Position numbers and translations under genes: made by a program. From NCBI GenBank assembly GCA_947629865.1, contig CANRFJ010000018.1:1-62457 (forward strand): a stretch of DNA of 62,457 bases. Direction: 5' to 3'. The DNA is from an uncultured Lachnospiraceae bacterium (GTDB taxonomy: Bacteria; Bacillota; Clostridia; Lachnospirales; Lachnospiraceae). Positions 51,769 to 59,890 of this stretch are shown one piece after another. The stretch's first letter is position 1. The number at the start of each line of letters is the position of its first letter. The notes under the pieces are model-generated. The model did not search any database and was not told the origin of the DNA. It saw only the letters and a list, made by a program, of their open reading frames with translations.

Positions 51769-52539
51769 ATGCGCAAAACTGTATATATTCTGTGCCTGTG
51801 TCTGCTGAGCACACTGGTGTACTGTGAAATGAAGTACGATATAATAGGGGAAAGGGAGGGAGTCTATGTGCCGACGTCCGCTCTTGTCTCGCAGGTGAAG
51901 GAGGAAAACGCAGAGAAGACGGCCTATCTCAGCTTTGATGACGGACCGAGCGACAATACCGTAAAGATATTGAAAACACTCAGGGAAAAAAAGGCGGTGG
52001 CGACATTTTTTCTGATTGGGAACGAGATCACGCCGGAGCGGGAGGAAATTGTAAAGGAGACCGTGAAAGAGGGAAATGCGGTGGGAATACACACCTACTG
52101 TCACGAGAAGGATAAACTGTATGGCAGTGAGGAGAGCTTTTTTGAGGATTTCAAAATGGCGGCGGAGGCTATCCGCAAGATCACAGGCAAAAGCCCCGTA
52201 CTTCACCGGTTCCCCTGGGGGAGCAATAACCGCTATGTCAGTTCCTATGTGGACGAACTTCACGATCGGCTCCACAAAATGGGAGTGAAAAGCTATGACT
52301 GGAATGTGTCCGGAGAGGATTCCATCGGGGGGACAGTGCCGCAGGGTATCATTTTCCAAAATGTAAAAAAAGACCTCACCCGCTTCAGGCAGCCTATTAT
52401 CCTGCTCCACGACTCCGCCACCATGGACAACACGGCGGCGGTGCTGGGCGACATCATCGACTATATCAGGGGAGAGGGATATGGGTTTGCCACTCTTGAT
52501 AAGAGAGAGGAGTATATGTTTCCGGCCAGCTGGCGCTGA
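51769..52539 (+). CDS. membrane-anchored polysaccharide deacetylase
   Basis: A 256-residue protein. ATG 51769 follows GAGGGAGG by eight bases. An N-terminal hydrophobic segment (about 4-20) is followed by a NodB domain: SFDDGPSDNTVKIL with the catalytic Asp pair, HTYCH for zinc, RFPWGSNN, and the C-terminal ILLHDSATMDNT. It differs from the PdaB-like gene at 24.4 kb in motif 1 and is closer to peptidoglycan GlcNAc/MurNAc deacetylases. Substrate unproven; cell-wall sugar is more likely than xylan. Confidence 0.87.
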   Translation: MRKTVYILCLCLLSTLVYCEMKYDIIGEREGVYVPTSALVSQVKEENAEKTAYLSFDDGPSDNTVKILKTLREKKAVATFFLIGNEITPEREEIVKETVKEGNAVGIHTYCHEKDKLYGSEESFFEDFKMAAEAIRKITGKSPVLHRFPWGSNNRYVSSYVDELHDRLHKMGVKSYDWNVSGEDSIGGTVPQGIIFQNVKKDLTRFRQPIILLHDSATMDNTAAVLGDIIDYIRGEGYGFATLDKREEYMFPASWR

Positions 52540-52600
52540 GGAAAAGACCGGTGGGAAAAAGACCGGAGCGGGACAGAACCGGTCGGACGCGGCAAAAACA

Positions 52601-52633
52601 GGAAGGCGGCAGATGATTCCTCTGCCGCCTTCC
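52601..52633 (-). terminator. terminator after the SleC-like gene
   Basis: GGAAGGCGGCAGA pairs with TCTGCCGCCTTCC. On the minus strand it is followed by TGTTTTTG. On the plus strand no T run follows. Confidence 0.8.
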
Positions 52634-52693
52634 TCCGGCATGGGAGCATTTGCAAAATGCAGCGTTCCCTGTCTGCAAGATGGTTCTGCCCCC

Positions 52694-53926
52694 TTATACC
52701 AGTTCGGCAATCCGGCTGACGCCCACATAGATTTGGGAAATTTTATACCAGGTTTTGAATCCTACGATACCGTCCTGGGCCAGACCGAATATCTTTTGGA
52801 ATACCTTTACGGCATTCTCCGTATTGGGGCCGAAAATACCGTCCTCAGCGATTTTGGGAATCAGAGGATAGGCATTGGAAATGACATTAAGCTGTCGCTG
52901 CATCTGACGCACCTTGTCGCCTGTGGAGCCCACTACCAGATTGGAGCCCGGCCAGGAGGACGGCACGCCGGAGATTTCTTCTGTCTCGTCGATATAGATG
53001 GAGCTTCCGTAATAATTGCGCAGGATCTCGATGGCGGAATACCCCTGGTCGCCCAGGGCCTTCGATCCCCACTGGCTCATCCAGTTGGGACACGACACAT
53101 TTTTCCCGTCGCAGTACTGAGTCAGAATGGGCTGCTCTACGTTCGGGCGGGCCAGATAATTGTTGAAGATTTCATCTACCACATTGGAGATGCTGTCAAA
53201 GATGTTCCGGTTAGGCACCCACTTGTGGTCGTAGGCGGTAGAGGAGGTAATGGTGAAATCATAGCCCTTGCCCCGATACCACTCCGTATATACCCGATTG
53301 AGGGTAAAGGACTGGATAGCCAGTACGTTGGCCTGTATGGTGGCCTCCGGCCAGGTGGAATAGATCTCGCTGCTGGCTACATTTTTGATGTAGTCGGTAT
53401 AGCGGACATAGTAATTCCGTGCGCCGCTGTCCGACGGCGGGCCGTTGTGCACCACTACATATTCGGGGATCACAACCCGACTCAGGACAATTTCTCCGGT
53501 CTCCTCCACCGTCTTGATCTCGCTCTCCGGTATCTTGGGAGGATAGTCGCCCCACAGGGTATGATCCGGAATCACAAAGAGCTCGGCGCTGTCCGGCTCG
53601 TTCTGATCCAGGGGGAGCAGGCTTATATTCTGTATGGCGGTCTCTCCAGAGAAGATCTCGGCGCCGCTCACCTCCTGGCTCTCGAAGCCGGGCGCCTCGA
53701 CAAAGATGGTATACTCGGAGTAGGGTTTGTCGGCGCCGGGTTCCATGCTGTATTCTAAAGGCGGCGCCTCCAGTTCCACTGCGTTTACCTGTCCCTGGTT
53801 GTCGGTTCGCATCTCGTCGATGATCTGTTCCGGCTCGTTGTCGCTTGTGATTCTCACAGTCGCCCCGGATACGGGGGTGCTGCCTCTCTCGGAAGTTACA
53901 TTTACATTTAGTCTTCCATATTCCAT
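52694..53926 (-). CDS. sleC: SleC-like spore cortex-lytic protein
   Basis: A 410-residue protein. ATG 53926 has GGAGGA close upstream; ATG 53938 overlaps that site. Residues about 1-105 form a carboxypeptidase-regulatory-like beta domain (GRLNVNVTSERG, PVSGATVRI), as in the pre-pro region of clostridial SleC. Residues about 180-310 resemble SpoIID (IQANVLAIQSFTLNRVY, SCPNWMSQWGSKAL, IEILRNYYG). Residues about 330-395 are a peptidoglycan-binding domain (GSTGDKVRQMQRQLN, EDGIFGPNTENAVKVFQ). It lacks a classical signal peptide, as expected for a protein made in the mother cell. SleC degrades cortex on germination. The assignment rests on domain order and length. Confidence 0.78.
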   Translation of the reverse strand: MEYGRLNVNVTSERGSTPVSGATVRITSDNEPEQIIDEMRTDNQGQVNAVELEAPPLEYSMEPGADKPYSEYTIFVEAPGFESQEVSGAEIFSGETAIQNISLLPLDQNEPDSAELFVIPDHTLWGDYPPKIPESEIKTVEETGEIVLSRVVIPEYVVVHNGPPSDSGARNYYVRYTDYIKNVASSEIYSTWPEATIQANVLAIQSFTLNRVYTEWYRGKGYDFTITSSTAYDHKWVPNRNIFDSISNVVDEIFNNYLARPNVEQPILTQYCDGKNVSCPNWMSQWGSKALGDQGYSAIEILRNYYGSSIYIDETEEISGVPSSWPGSNLVVGSTGDKVRQMQRQLNVISNAYPLIPKIAEDGIFGPNTENAVKVFQKIFGLAQDGIVGFKTWYKISQIYVGVSRIAELV

Positions 53927-54020
53927 AAGATCCTCCATTCAGACATATTTTTCAACCTATCCATACTTTGTATATGTTATTACAATATATGAATATTTTG
54001 TGAAAGGGTGCAGGAGGGGG

Positions 54021-54048
54021 TTGACATAATTTTCTGACGCGTTATAAT
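54021..54048 (+). promoter_or_regulatory. sigma-A promoter of the MarR-exporter operon
   Basis: Perfect -35 TTGACA (54021-54026) and perfect -10 TATAAT (54043-54048) with a 16-base spacer. A strong promoter that would need repression. Confidence 0.85.
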
Positions 54049-54066
54049 TAACATGCTAATTGTTAA
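54048..54066. promoter_or_regulatory. probable MarR operator
   Basis: TTAACA-N7-TGTTAA is an inverted repeat abutting the -10 box. A second imperfect TTAA-bounded repeat follows to about 54082. The position fits autorepression by the MarR protein. Confidence 0.65.
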
Positions 54067-54161
54067 GTAACTAATGATTAAGAAGTTAATGGTTGTCCGG
54101 CGGCCGCACGGCCGGAGGACGGCTGTGATTTCAGGAGAGTTTATTTACAGGGGGTGAAACT

Positions 54162-54632
54162 GTGCGGGAAAAGAGAGAGCCGTGTACTCCCACTTCCACA
54201 ACCCAGCGCATGATTGCCATTAATCATCTGCACCGCCGCACACTGGAGCGGAACCTGAAGGAGACGGGGATCCACCGGGCGCAGCACCGGCTGCTGATGA
54301 ATCTGGCGGCCAATCCCACCAGCTCCCAGATGGAGCTGGCGAAAAGGCTGGAGGTATCGCCGGCTGCGGTGGCAGTGTCGCTGAAGTCGCTGGCGAAGCA
54401 GGGCCTCATCAATAAGACTGCGAAGCAGGAGGACGCCCGCTTTAACTCCGTGGAGCTGACGGAGCGGGGGAGGAAAATCGTGGAGGAGAGCCGTGAGTTT
54501 TTTAATGAGATTGAGAGAAAAATGTATCGGGGCTTTTCCGGAGAAGAAATGACGGATTTCTGCGGATATCTGGATCGCATATATGACAATATCGCACAGA
54601 TAGCAGAGGAGACAGCGAAGAACAGGAGGTAA
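54162..54632 (+). CDS. MarR family transcriptional regulator
   Basis: A 156-residue protein with GTG start after AGGGGGTG. The winged helix has RAQHRLLMNLAANPTSSQMELAKRLEVSPAAVAVSLKSLA and the wing KQEDARFNSVELTERGRKIV. It heads an operon with two ABC exporter genes, the next starting two bases after its stop. It likely represses the operon and is released by an exporter substrate. Confidence 0.94.
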   Translation: MREKREPCTPTSTTQRMIAINHLHRRTLERNLKETGIHRAQHRLLMNLAANPTSSQMELAKRLEVSPAAVAVSLKSLAKQGLINKTAKQEDARFNSVELTERGRKIVEESREFFNEIERKMYRGFSGEEMTDFCGYLDRIYDNIAQIAEETAKNRR

Positions 54633-54634
54633 TC

Positions 54635-56392
54635 ATGAGACAGTATGGAAAGTATGCAAAACCTTATTTGTCGGCCTTTATTCTGGGCCCGATTTTTATG
54701 ATAGTGGAGGTGCTCGGCGAGGTGGCGCTGCCGAGGCTGATGTCCGTTATCATTAACTACGGCTGCGGAGAGGCGCCGGGGACAGAGGCGAGGGGGACTG
54801 GTTTTATCCTCCTGATTGGCGCCGTTATGATCCTGACGGCGCTGCTCATGATGTTGGGCGGCGTGCTGGGGGCATATTTTGCAGTGAAGGCGTCGGTGAA
54901 CTTTGCCGCGGATCTGCGGCGCGACGTATTCGGCAAGGTGCAGAAATTCTCCTTTGCCAATATTGAAAAATTTTCTACCGGTTCCCTTGTCACCCGTCTG
55001 ACGAACGACATCACGAATGTGCAGAATGTGATCGCCATGGGCCTCCGTATGCTGCTGCGGGCGCCGGGTATGCTGATTGGCGGGCTGATTATGGCATTTG
55101 TGATGAATCCGAGCCTGGCGATGGTCTTCTGCGTGGTGATACCGCTGCTGATTGTGTCACTGGGACTGGTGATGAAGACGGCGTTCGGACGTTTTGACAT
55201 AATGCAGAAAAAAATCGACGCGCTCAATTCCAGAGTGCAGGAAAATATTACCAATCAGAGGGTGGTAAAGTCCTTTGTGCGGGACGACTTTGAAAAGGAG
55301 ACATTCCGGACGGCCAGCCTGGATCTGAAGGATAAGACGCTGCGCGCCATGAAGATCGTCATTATGACGATGCCGATTATGACGCTCGCCATGAATATAA
55401 CGGTGATGGCGGTAGTATGGTTCGGCGGCAACCAGGTGCTTGCGGCGACGATGCCAATCGGGGATCTGACGGCGTTTACGACGTATGTGACACAGATTCT
55501 TATGTCCCTTATGATGGTGTCCATGATTATGATTCAGGGCTCCCGCGCCGTGGCTTCCTCCCATCGTATCAAAGAGGTGCTGAACACGGAGATCGACCTG
55601 AATGACGACACCGCCGCCCAAAAGGACAAACGGGTGGAAAAGGGAAGCATTGAGTTCAGGCATGTCAGCTTCCGGTATTATAAAAAACACAAGCACAACG
55701 TACTGCAGGATATCAGCTTCACAGCCAATCCGGGAGAGGTAATCGGCATTATCGGCTCCACCGGTTCCGGAAAGACTACGATGGTGCAGTTGATACCGCG
55801 CCTCTATGACTGCGACGAGGGAGAGATACTGGTAGACGGCACGGACGTCCGGGAGTATTCCCTGGACAATCTGCGAAACGGCGTGGCGATGGTACTCCAG
55901 AAAAACACATTGTTTTCCGGCAGCATCATGGACAATCTGCGCTGGGGCGACGAGGACGCCACAGAGGAGGAGGTTCGCGCCATGGCGGAGGCCGCGCAGG
56001 CGGACAGTTTTATCCAGGGCTTTACGGACGGCTATGATACGGAGCTTGGACAGGGCGGCGTCAATGTGTCCGGCGGGCAGAAGCAACGTCTGTGCATCGC
56101 CAGGGCGCTGCTGAAAAAACCGAAGATACTGATTCTTGATGACAGCACAAGCGCCGTGGACACGGCTACGGAGGCCAGGATACGGGAGAGCTTTTCCACT
56201 TCCCTGAGAGAGACTACGAAACTGATTATCGCCCAGCGGATTTCCTCTGTGGAGGAGGCCGACCGGATTCTTGTTATGGACGAGGGGCGTATCGTGGGAC
56301 AGGGAACGCATGAGGAACTCCTGAAAAACTGTGAGACATATCAGGAGATTTACTATTCACAGAAGGACAGAGACGAGGAGGTGGCAGTATGA
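54635..56392 (+). CDS. heterodimeric ABC exporter half, degenerate-site subunit
   Basis: A 585-residue fused membrane and ATPase protein. Six spans lie in about 10-320. The nucleotide-binding domain has Walker A GSTGSGKTT near residue 373, signature VSGGQKQR and Walker B ILILDDSTSAVD. The residue after the Walker B Asp is Asp, not Glu, so its own site is degenerate, as in BmrC/LmrC-type subunits. AGGAGG lies across the previous stop. It overlaps the next gene at ATGA. Confidence 0.94.
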   Translation: MRQYGKYAKPYLSAFILGPIFMIVEVLGEVALPRLMSVIINYGCGEAPGTEARGTGFILLIGAVMILTALLMMLGGVLGAYFAVKASVNFAADLRRDVFGKVQKFSFANIEKFSTGSLVTRLTNDITNVQNVIAMGLRMLLRAPGMLIGGLIMAFVMNPSLAMVFCVVIPLLIVSLGLVMKTAFGRFDIMQKKIDALNSRVQENITNQRVVKSFVRDDFEKETFRTASLDLKDKTLRAMKIVIMTMPIMTLAMNITVMAVVWFGGNQVLAATMPIGDLTAFTTYVTQILMSLMMVSMIMIQGSRAVASSHRIKEVLNTEIDLNDDTAAQKDKRVEKGSIEFRHVSFRYYKKHKHNVLQDISFTANPGEVIGIIGSTGSGKTTMVQLIPRLYDCDEGEILVDGTDVREYSLDNLRNGVAMVLQKNTLFSGSIMDNLRWGDEDATEEEVRAMAEAAQADSFIQGFTDGYDTELGQGGVNVSGGQKQRLCIARALLKKPKILILDDSTSAVDTATEARIRESFSTSLRETTKLIIAQRISSVEEADRILVMDEGRIVGQGTHEELLKNCETYQEIYYSQKDRDEEVAV

Positions 56393-58269
56393 GTCAGGCA
56401 CAGGGAAACTCCCCCAGGGGTATGCGCATGGGGCCGGGGCCCGGCCCGCGCGGACGGGCGGCGGCCATGAACGGGGGAAAACCGAAAAATTCAGGAGCAA
56501 CGATACGCCGGCTTCTCTCCTATATGGGCAAGGATAAGCCGTTGGTGTGTCTGGCCCTTGTGTGCGTTGTCGTGTTTGCCGGCGCCACGCTGGCCGGTTC
56601 CTATATCCTCAAGCCGATTATCAACGAGCTCACGCGGGCGGCGGGACAGATTGCCGCCGCGCAGGGAGAGCAGAGGGGCGCGCTGATGGCGGCGGCCGTT
56701 GTCAATCTGGCAAAAGGCGTACTGGTCATGCTTTTTATCTACGGCTTTGGCGTCCTGGCGAATTATTTTCAGCAGAGGATCATGATTGGCGTCTCACAGC
56801 GGGCGATGATACGGATCCGGCAGGATCTGTTCCATCACATTCAGGATTTGCCCGTCCGCTATTTTGACACGAACAGCACCGGCGATATCATGAGCCGGTT
56901 TACAAATGATATTGACACGATTGGCGAGTTGATGAACAACACGATTATACAGATGGTGTCCGGTCTGATCAGCATTATCGGCACGATGGTAATCATGCTG
57001 ACAGAGAATGTGTGGCTGGCGCTCATTACCATTGTGATGGTGCCGGTCATGATAAAGGCGGGCGGCTCGATTGCAAAGAGGAGTTCCAAGTATTACCGCG
57101 AGCAGCAGAACGCCCTGGGGCGGCTCAACGGCTACATAGAGGAGACGGTAACAGGCCAGAAGGTCGTGAAGGTATTCTGCCACGAGGACAGGGCGGTGGA
57201 GGAATTTTCAGAACTGAACAGCGATTTGCGGCGCAAGCAGATACGGGCGCAGTTCTTCGGCAGCATCATGGGGCCTGTCATGGGAAATATCGGCCAGGTA
57301 TGCTATGGACTGACGGCGGCCATCGGCGCTATTTTCTGCCTGTATGGAAAACTGACAGTGGGAGGCCTGTCCATATTTGTCAACTATTCCCGTCAGTTCA
57401 GCCGTCCGATTAACGAGCTCTCCATGCAGGTAAATATCATCTTCTCAGCCCTGGCGGGCGCCGAGCGGGTATTTACCGTTATGGACGTTCAGCCGGAGGA
57501 GGAAGACGGGCCGGACGCCGTGGAGATGGACGACGTAAAGGGAGAGGTCGTCATGGAAAATGTGACCTTTGGCTACAATCCGGACAAAATCATATTGAAA
57601 AATATAAATCTGTATGCCCACGCCGGACAGAAGGTGGCCTTTGTCGGCTCCACCGGAGCGGGTAAGACGACCATTACCAACCTTCTGAACCGTTTTTACG
57701 ATATACAGGAGGGGACGATCCGCATTGACGGCAGAGAACTGAAAAAGTATAAGCGCAGGAGCCTGCGCGCCAATATCGCCATGGTGCTTCAGGACACGCA
57801 CCTGTTCAGCGGTACCGTGCGGGAAAATATCCGCTACGGGCGTCCGGACGCCACCGACGAGGAGGTGGAGCAGGCGGCGAAGACGGCCAGCGCCCATTCC
57901 TTTATCATGCGTCTGGAGGACGGCTATGACACGATGCTAGACGGAGACGGCATCAATCTGAGCCAGGGCCAGAGGCAGCTGCTCAACATCGCCAGAGCCG
58001 CCATCTCCAAGGCGCCGATTCTGGTGCTGGACGAGGCGACCAGTTCAGTGGACACCCGAACAGAGCGGCATATTGAGCACGGCATGGAACGGCTCATGAA
58101 GAACCGCACCACCTTTGTCATCGCCCACCGCCTCTCCACTGTCCGCAATGCCGACTGCATTATGGTGCTGGAGCAGGGGGAGATCATCGAGAGGGGAAGC
58201 CATGAGGAACTGCTGGAGAAGAAGGGCAGATATTATCAGTTATACACCGGCGCGGTGGAGCTTGCCTGA
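56389..58269 (+). CDS. heterodimeric ABC exporter half, consensus-site subunit
   Basis: A 626-residue partner of the previous protein. It has a Gly/Pro/Arg-rich cytoplasmic head (about 1-40), six spans and an ATPase with Walker A GSTGAGKTT near residue 420. The signature is LSQGQRQLLNIARA, with Gln replacing the usual second Gly, and Walker B is ILVLDEATSSVD, with the catalytic Glu. The pair probably exports drugs or peptides. Translation is coupled by the four-base overlap. Confidence 0.94.
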   Translation: MSQAQGNSPRGMRMGPGPGPRGRAAAMNGGKPKNSGATIRRLLSYMGKDKPLVCLALVCVVVFAGATLAGSYILKPIINELTRAAGQIAAAQGEQRGALMAAAVVNLAKGVLVMLFIYGFGVLANYFQQRIMIGVSQRAMIRIRQDLFHHIQDLPVRYFDTNSTGDIMSRFTNDIDTIGELMNNTIIQMVSGLISIIGTMVIMLTENVWLALITIVMVPVMIKAGGSIAKRSSKYYREQQNALGRLNGYIEETVTGQKVVKVFCHEDRAVEEFSELNSDLRRKQIRAQFFGSIMGPVMGNIGQVCYGLTAAIGAIFCLYGKLTVGGLSIFVNYSRQFSRPINELSMQVNIIFSALAGAERVFTVMDVQPEEEDGPDAVEMDDVKGEVVMENVTFGYNPDKIILKNINLYAHAGQKVAFVGSTGAGKTTITNLLNRFYDIQEGTIRIDGRELKKYKRRSLRANIAMVLQDTHLFSGTVRENIRYGRPDATDEEVEQAAKTASAHSFIMRLEDGYDTMLDGDGINLSQGQRQLLNIARAAISKAPILVLDEATSSVDTRTERHIEHGMERLMKNRTTFVIAHRLSTVRNADCIMVLEQGEIIERGSHEELLEKKGRYYQLYTGAVELA

Positions 58270-58296
58270 GTTTACCACTGGACAAATAAAACAGAA

Positions 58297-58305
58297 TGGT
58301 ATAAG
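58297..58305 (+). promoter_or_regulatory. extended -10 promoter of the secreted Big_2 gene
   Basis: TGGTATAAG reads as TGn plus a -10 of TATAAG, with TGGACA at 58279-58284 as a poor -35. It lies 40 bases before the start. Confidence 0.4.
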
Positions 58306-58344
58306 ATGATAGGAGATATATATTAAGAAGGAGTGGATATTGTA

Positions 58345-59166
58345 ATGAAGATGCACAGTGTGAAGGCAATTGTTGGCATAGTGCTGTGTGCTGCCGTTAT
58401 CCTGAGTACAGGCGTCACACAGAAAAATATAGTGGTGCGGGCAGAGGAACCGGAGGCGTCCGTGAGCCCGTCTCCGTCTCCTGACGCGGGCTCTGCGACG
58501 GGCGGCGCGATTGTTCCCACAGAGGTTCCCGCTCCAACGCCCGTGGTAGATGTGTCGAAGATTATGCTCAGCAAAGAAAAGACGGTGCTGATGGCGAAGA
58601 AGAAGCTGGAGCTGAAGATTACCGGCACGCTCTCCCCAGCGGTGTGGACAAGCACGGACGTGAACGTGGCGACAGTCGATGCGAACGGAGTAGTGAAGGC
58701 GGTTAAGAAGGGAAGCGCCGTCATTGAGGCCGCCGTGGACGGCATTGTTCTGCGCTGCGCCGTGACGGTCGTGCCGAAGATGCGCAAGAAGGACTTCGGC
58801 AAGTTCAACGGGGAGAACTTTATCTCCTACTGCCAGAGAAAGGGTTATAACCGCGGGTACGCCTGGATGGGGCAGTGGAAGGGAAACAGTAAGAAGAAAG
58901 TTACCTACCGGGGGATTAAAGTCGGCTCCAGCAAGTCGAAGGTGAAAAACGCTTACGGCGACTTCACCGCCAAAAAGTGTAAGTCCAAAGATCCGTTCAC
59001 TAAGATGAAGGGGCTGAAGAAAAATAAGGTTAAGACCTATACAGACGTCACCTATGGTAAGTACCGGATCCGTTTTTACTTCAACAAAAAAAATAAAGTA
59101 GTGGCCATTATTTATACCTGCAATGCAAGCAGGATAAAGAAAAAAGCGCTGAAAAAGTATATATAG
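58345..59166 (+). CDS. secreted protein with Big_2 domain and lysine-rich C-terminal domain
   Basis: A 273-residue protein starting at ATG 58345, with AAGGAG at 58328-58333. A signal peptide (about 1-33) is followed by a Pro/Ser/Thr linker (about 35-70) and one Big_2 Ig-like domain (about 75-148; WTSTDVNVATVDANGVVKAVKKG). A Lys- and Tyr-rich domain follows (about 155-273; YRGIKVGSSKSKVKNAYG, YGKYRIRFYFNKKNK), reminiscent of the small SmpA-like or cystatin-like fold. It shares Big_2 style with the 1157-residue protein. Function and ligand are unknown. Confidence 0.75.
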   Translation: MKMHSVKAIVGIVLCAAVILSTGVTQKNIVVRAEEPEASVSPSPSPDAGSATGGAIVPTEVPAPTPVVDVSKIMLSKEKTVLMAKKKLELKITGTLSPAVWTSTDVNVATVDANGVVKAVKKGSAVIEAAVDGIVLRCAVTVVPKMRKKDFGKFNGENFISYCQRKGYNRGYAWMGQWKGNSKKKVTYRGIKVGSSKSKVKNAYGDFTAKKCKSKDPFTKMKGLKKNKVKTYTDVTYGKYRIRFYFNKKNKVVAIIYTCNASRIKKKALKKYI

Positions 59167-59189
59167 GGAAAAAGAACAGGTAAATAAAT

Positions 59190-59259
59190 AAGCCCTTATC
59201 CAAGCCGGGGAGCGCGGCGACGTGTCTCCATGCTCCCGCGGCGGGATAGGGGCTTTTTT
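59190..59259 (+). terminator. long terminator after the Big_2 gene
   Basis: AAGCCCTTATCC pairs with GGGATAGGGGCTT (with a bulge) across about 40 bases, followed by TTTTTT. Confidence 0.8.
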
Positions 59260-59290
59260 GTCAGAGAAACTACAGAACTCCGGCTGCGTC

Positions 59291-59659
59291 TCAGGATTGC
59301 GCCGCGCCGGTTTTTTCCTCCTCGGTATCGTCGGTTTCTTCCTCGTCCTCCTCGCTGTCCGTCCGCTTGCCGGGCGGCTGGGACAGAAGGACGAGAACGA
59401 TCATCAGGGCGGACAGGACGATTGGGGCGGCGTATACGACGGTTCTGGCGGCCTGGGAGACCGTGTTTCTGTCGGTATTAAACCACACGATAATGCCGAA
59501 ATAGACGACAAAGACAATCGTGCCAAGGCTGGCGCCCAGAATCCGCGCCAGCATTTTTTCATTGCCACCCAATTTTGCCTTTGTCACATTGTATACGAGA
59601 AAAAAGGCAATGGCGGAGTCAAACAGCCCAAAGAGCAGCATACCGGGATTCATCACCAC
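59291..59659 (-). CDS. small membrane protein with acidic C-terminal tail
   Basis: A 122-residue protein with three predicted spans (about 5-25, 38-60 and 74-93) and a very acidic tail (about 98-115, rich in Glu and Asp). The GTG at 59659 follows GAGGTG by seven bases. I do not recognise the family. It faces the blaR-like gene divergently. Confidence 0.65.
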   Translation of the reverse strand: MVMNPGMLLFGLFDSAIAFFLVYNVTKAKLGGNEKMLARILGASLGTIVFVVYFGIIVWFNTDRNTVSQAARTVVYAAPIVLSALMIVLVLLSQPPGKRTDSEEDEEETDDTEEEKTGAAQS

Positions 59660-59820
59660 GGTGTATCACCTCATTTTCATTATCTGTAAATATTATGGCA
59701 GAGGGACAAACAGGTTTCCTCTGCATGTTCATTATAACACAGTTTTTCTCTGTTGGAAAAGGTTTTTTTCTGCGCATACATTTGCGGTCATTTTTCTCCG
59801 CGCACATTGACAGTCAAATA

Positions 59821-59849
59821 TTGACGGGAGAACGGGCGCAGGGTATAAT
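59821..59849 (+). promoter_or_regulatory. sigma-A promoter of the blaR/blaI-like operon
   Basis: TTGACG (59821-59826), 17 bases, TATAAT (59844-59849). A TTGACA at 59807-59812 gives an alternative but over-long spacing. No clear BlaI-type dyad was found by eye. Confidence 0.75.
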
Positions 59850-59890
59850 AAATCATATACGAAAGATTCGGATTCGGAGGGGGGAACGAC

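Noticed and set aside
52481-53758. 425-codon plus-strand frame
   Set aside because: It is antisense to the SleC-like gene, which has clear SpoIID-like and peptidoglycan-binding motifs.
55157-56311. 384-codon minus-strand frame
   Set aside because: It is antisense to the first ABC exporter half and has no independent support.
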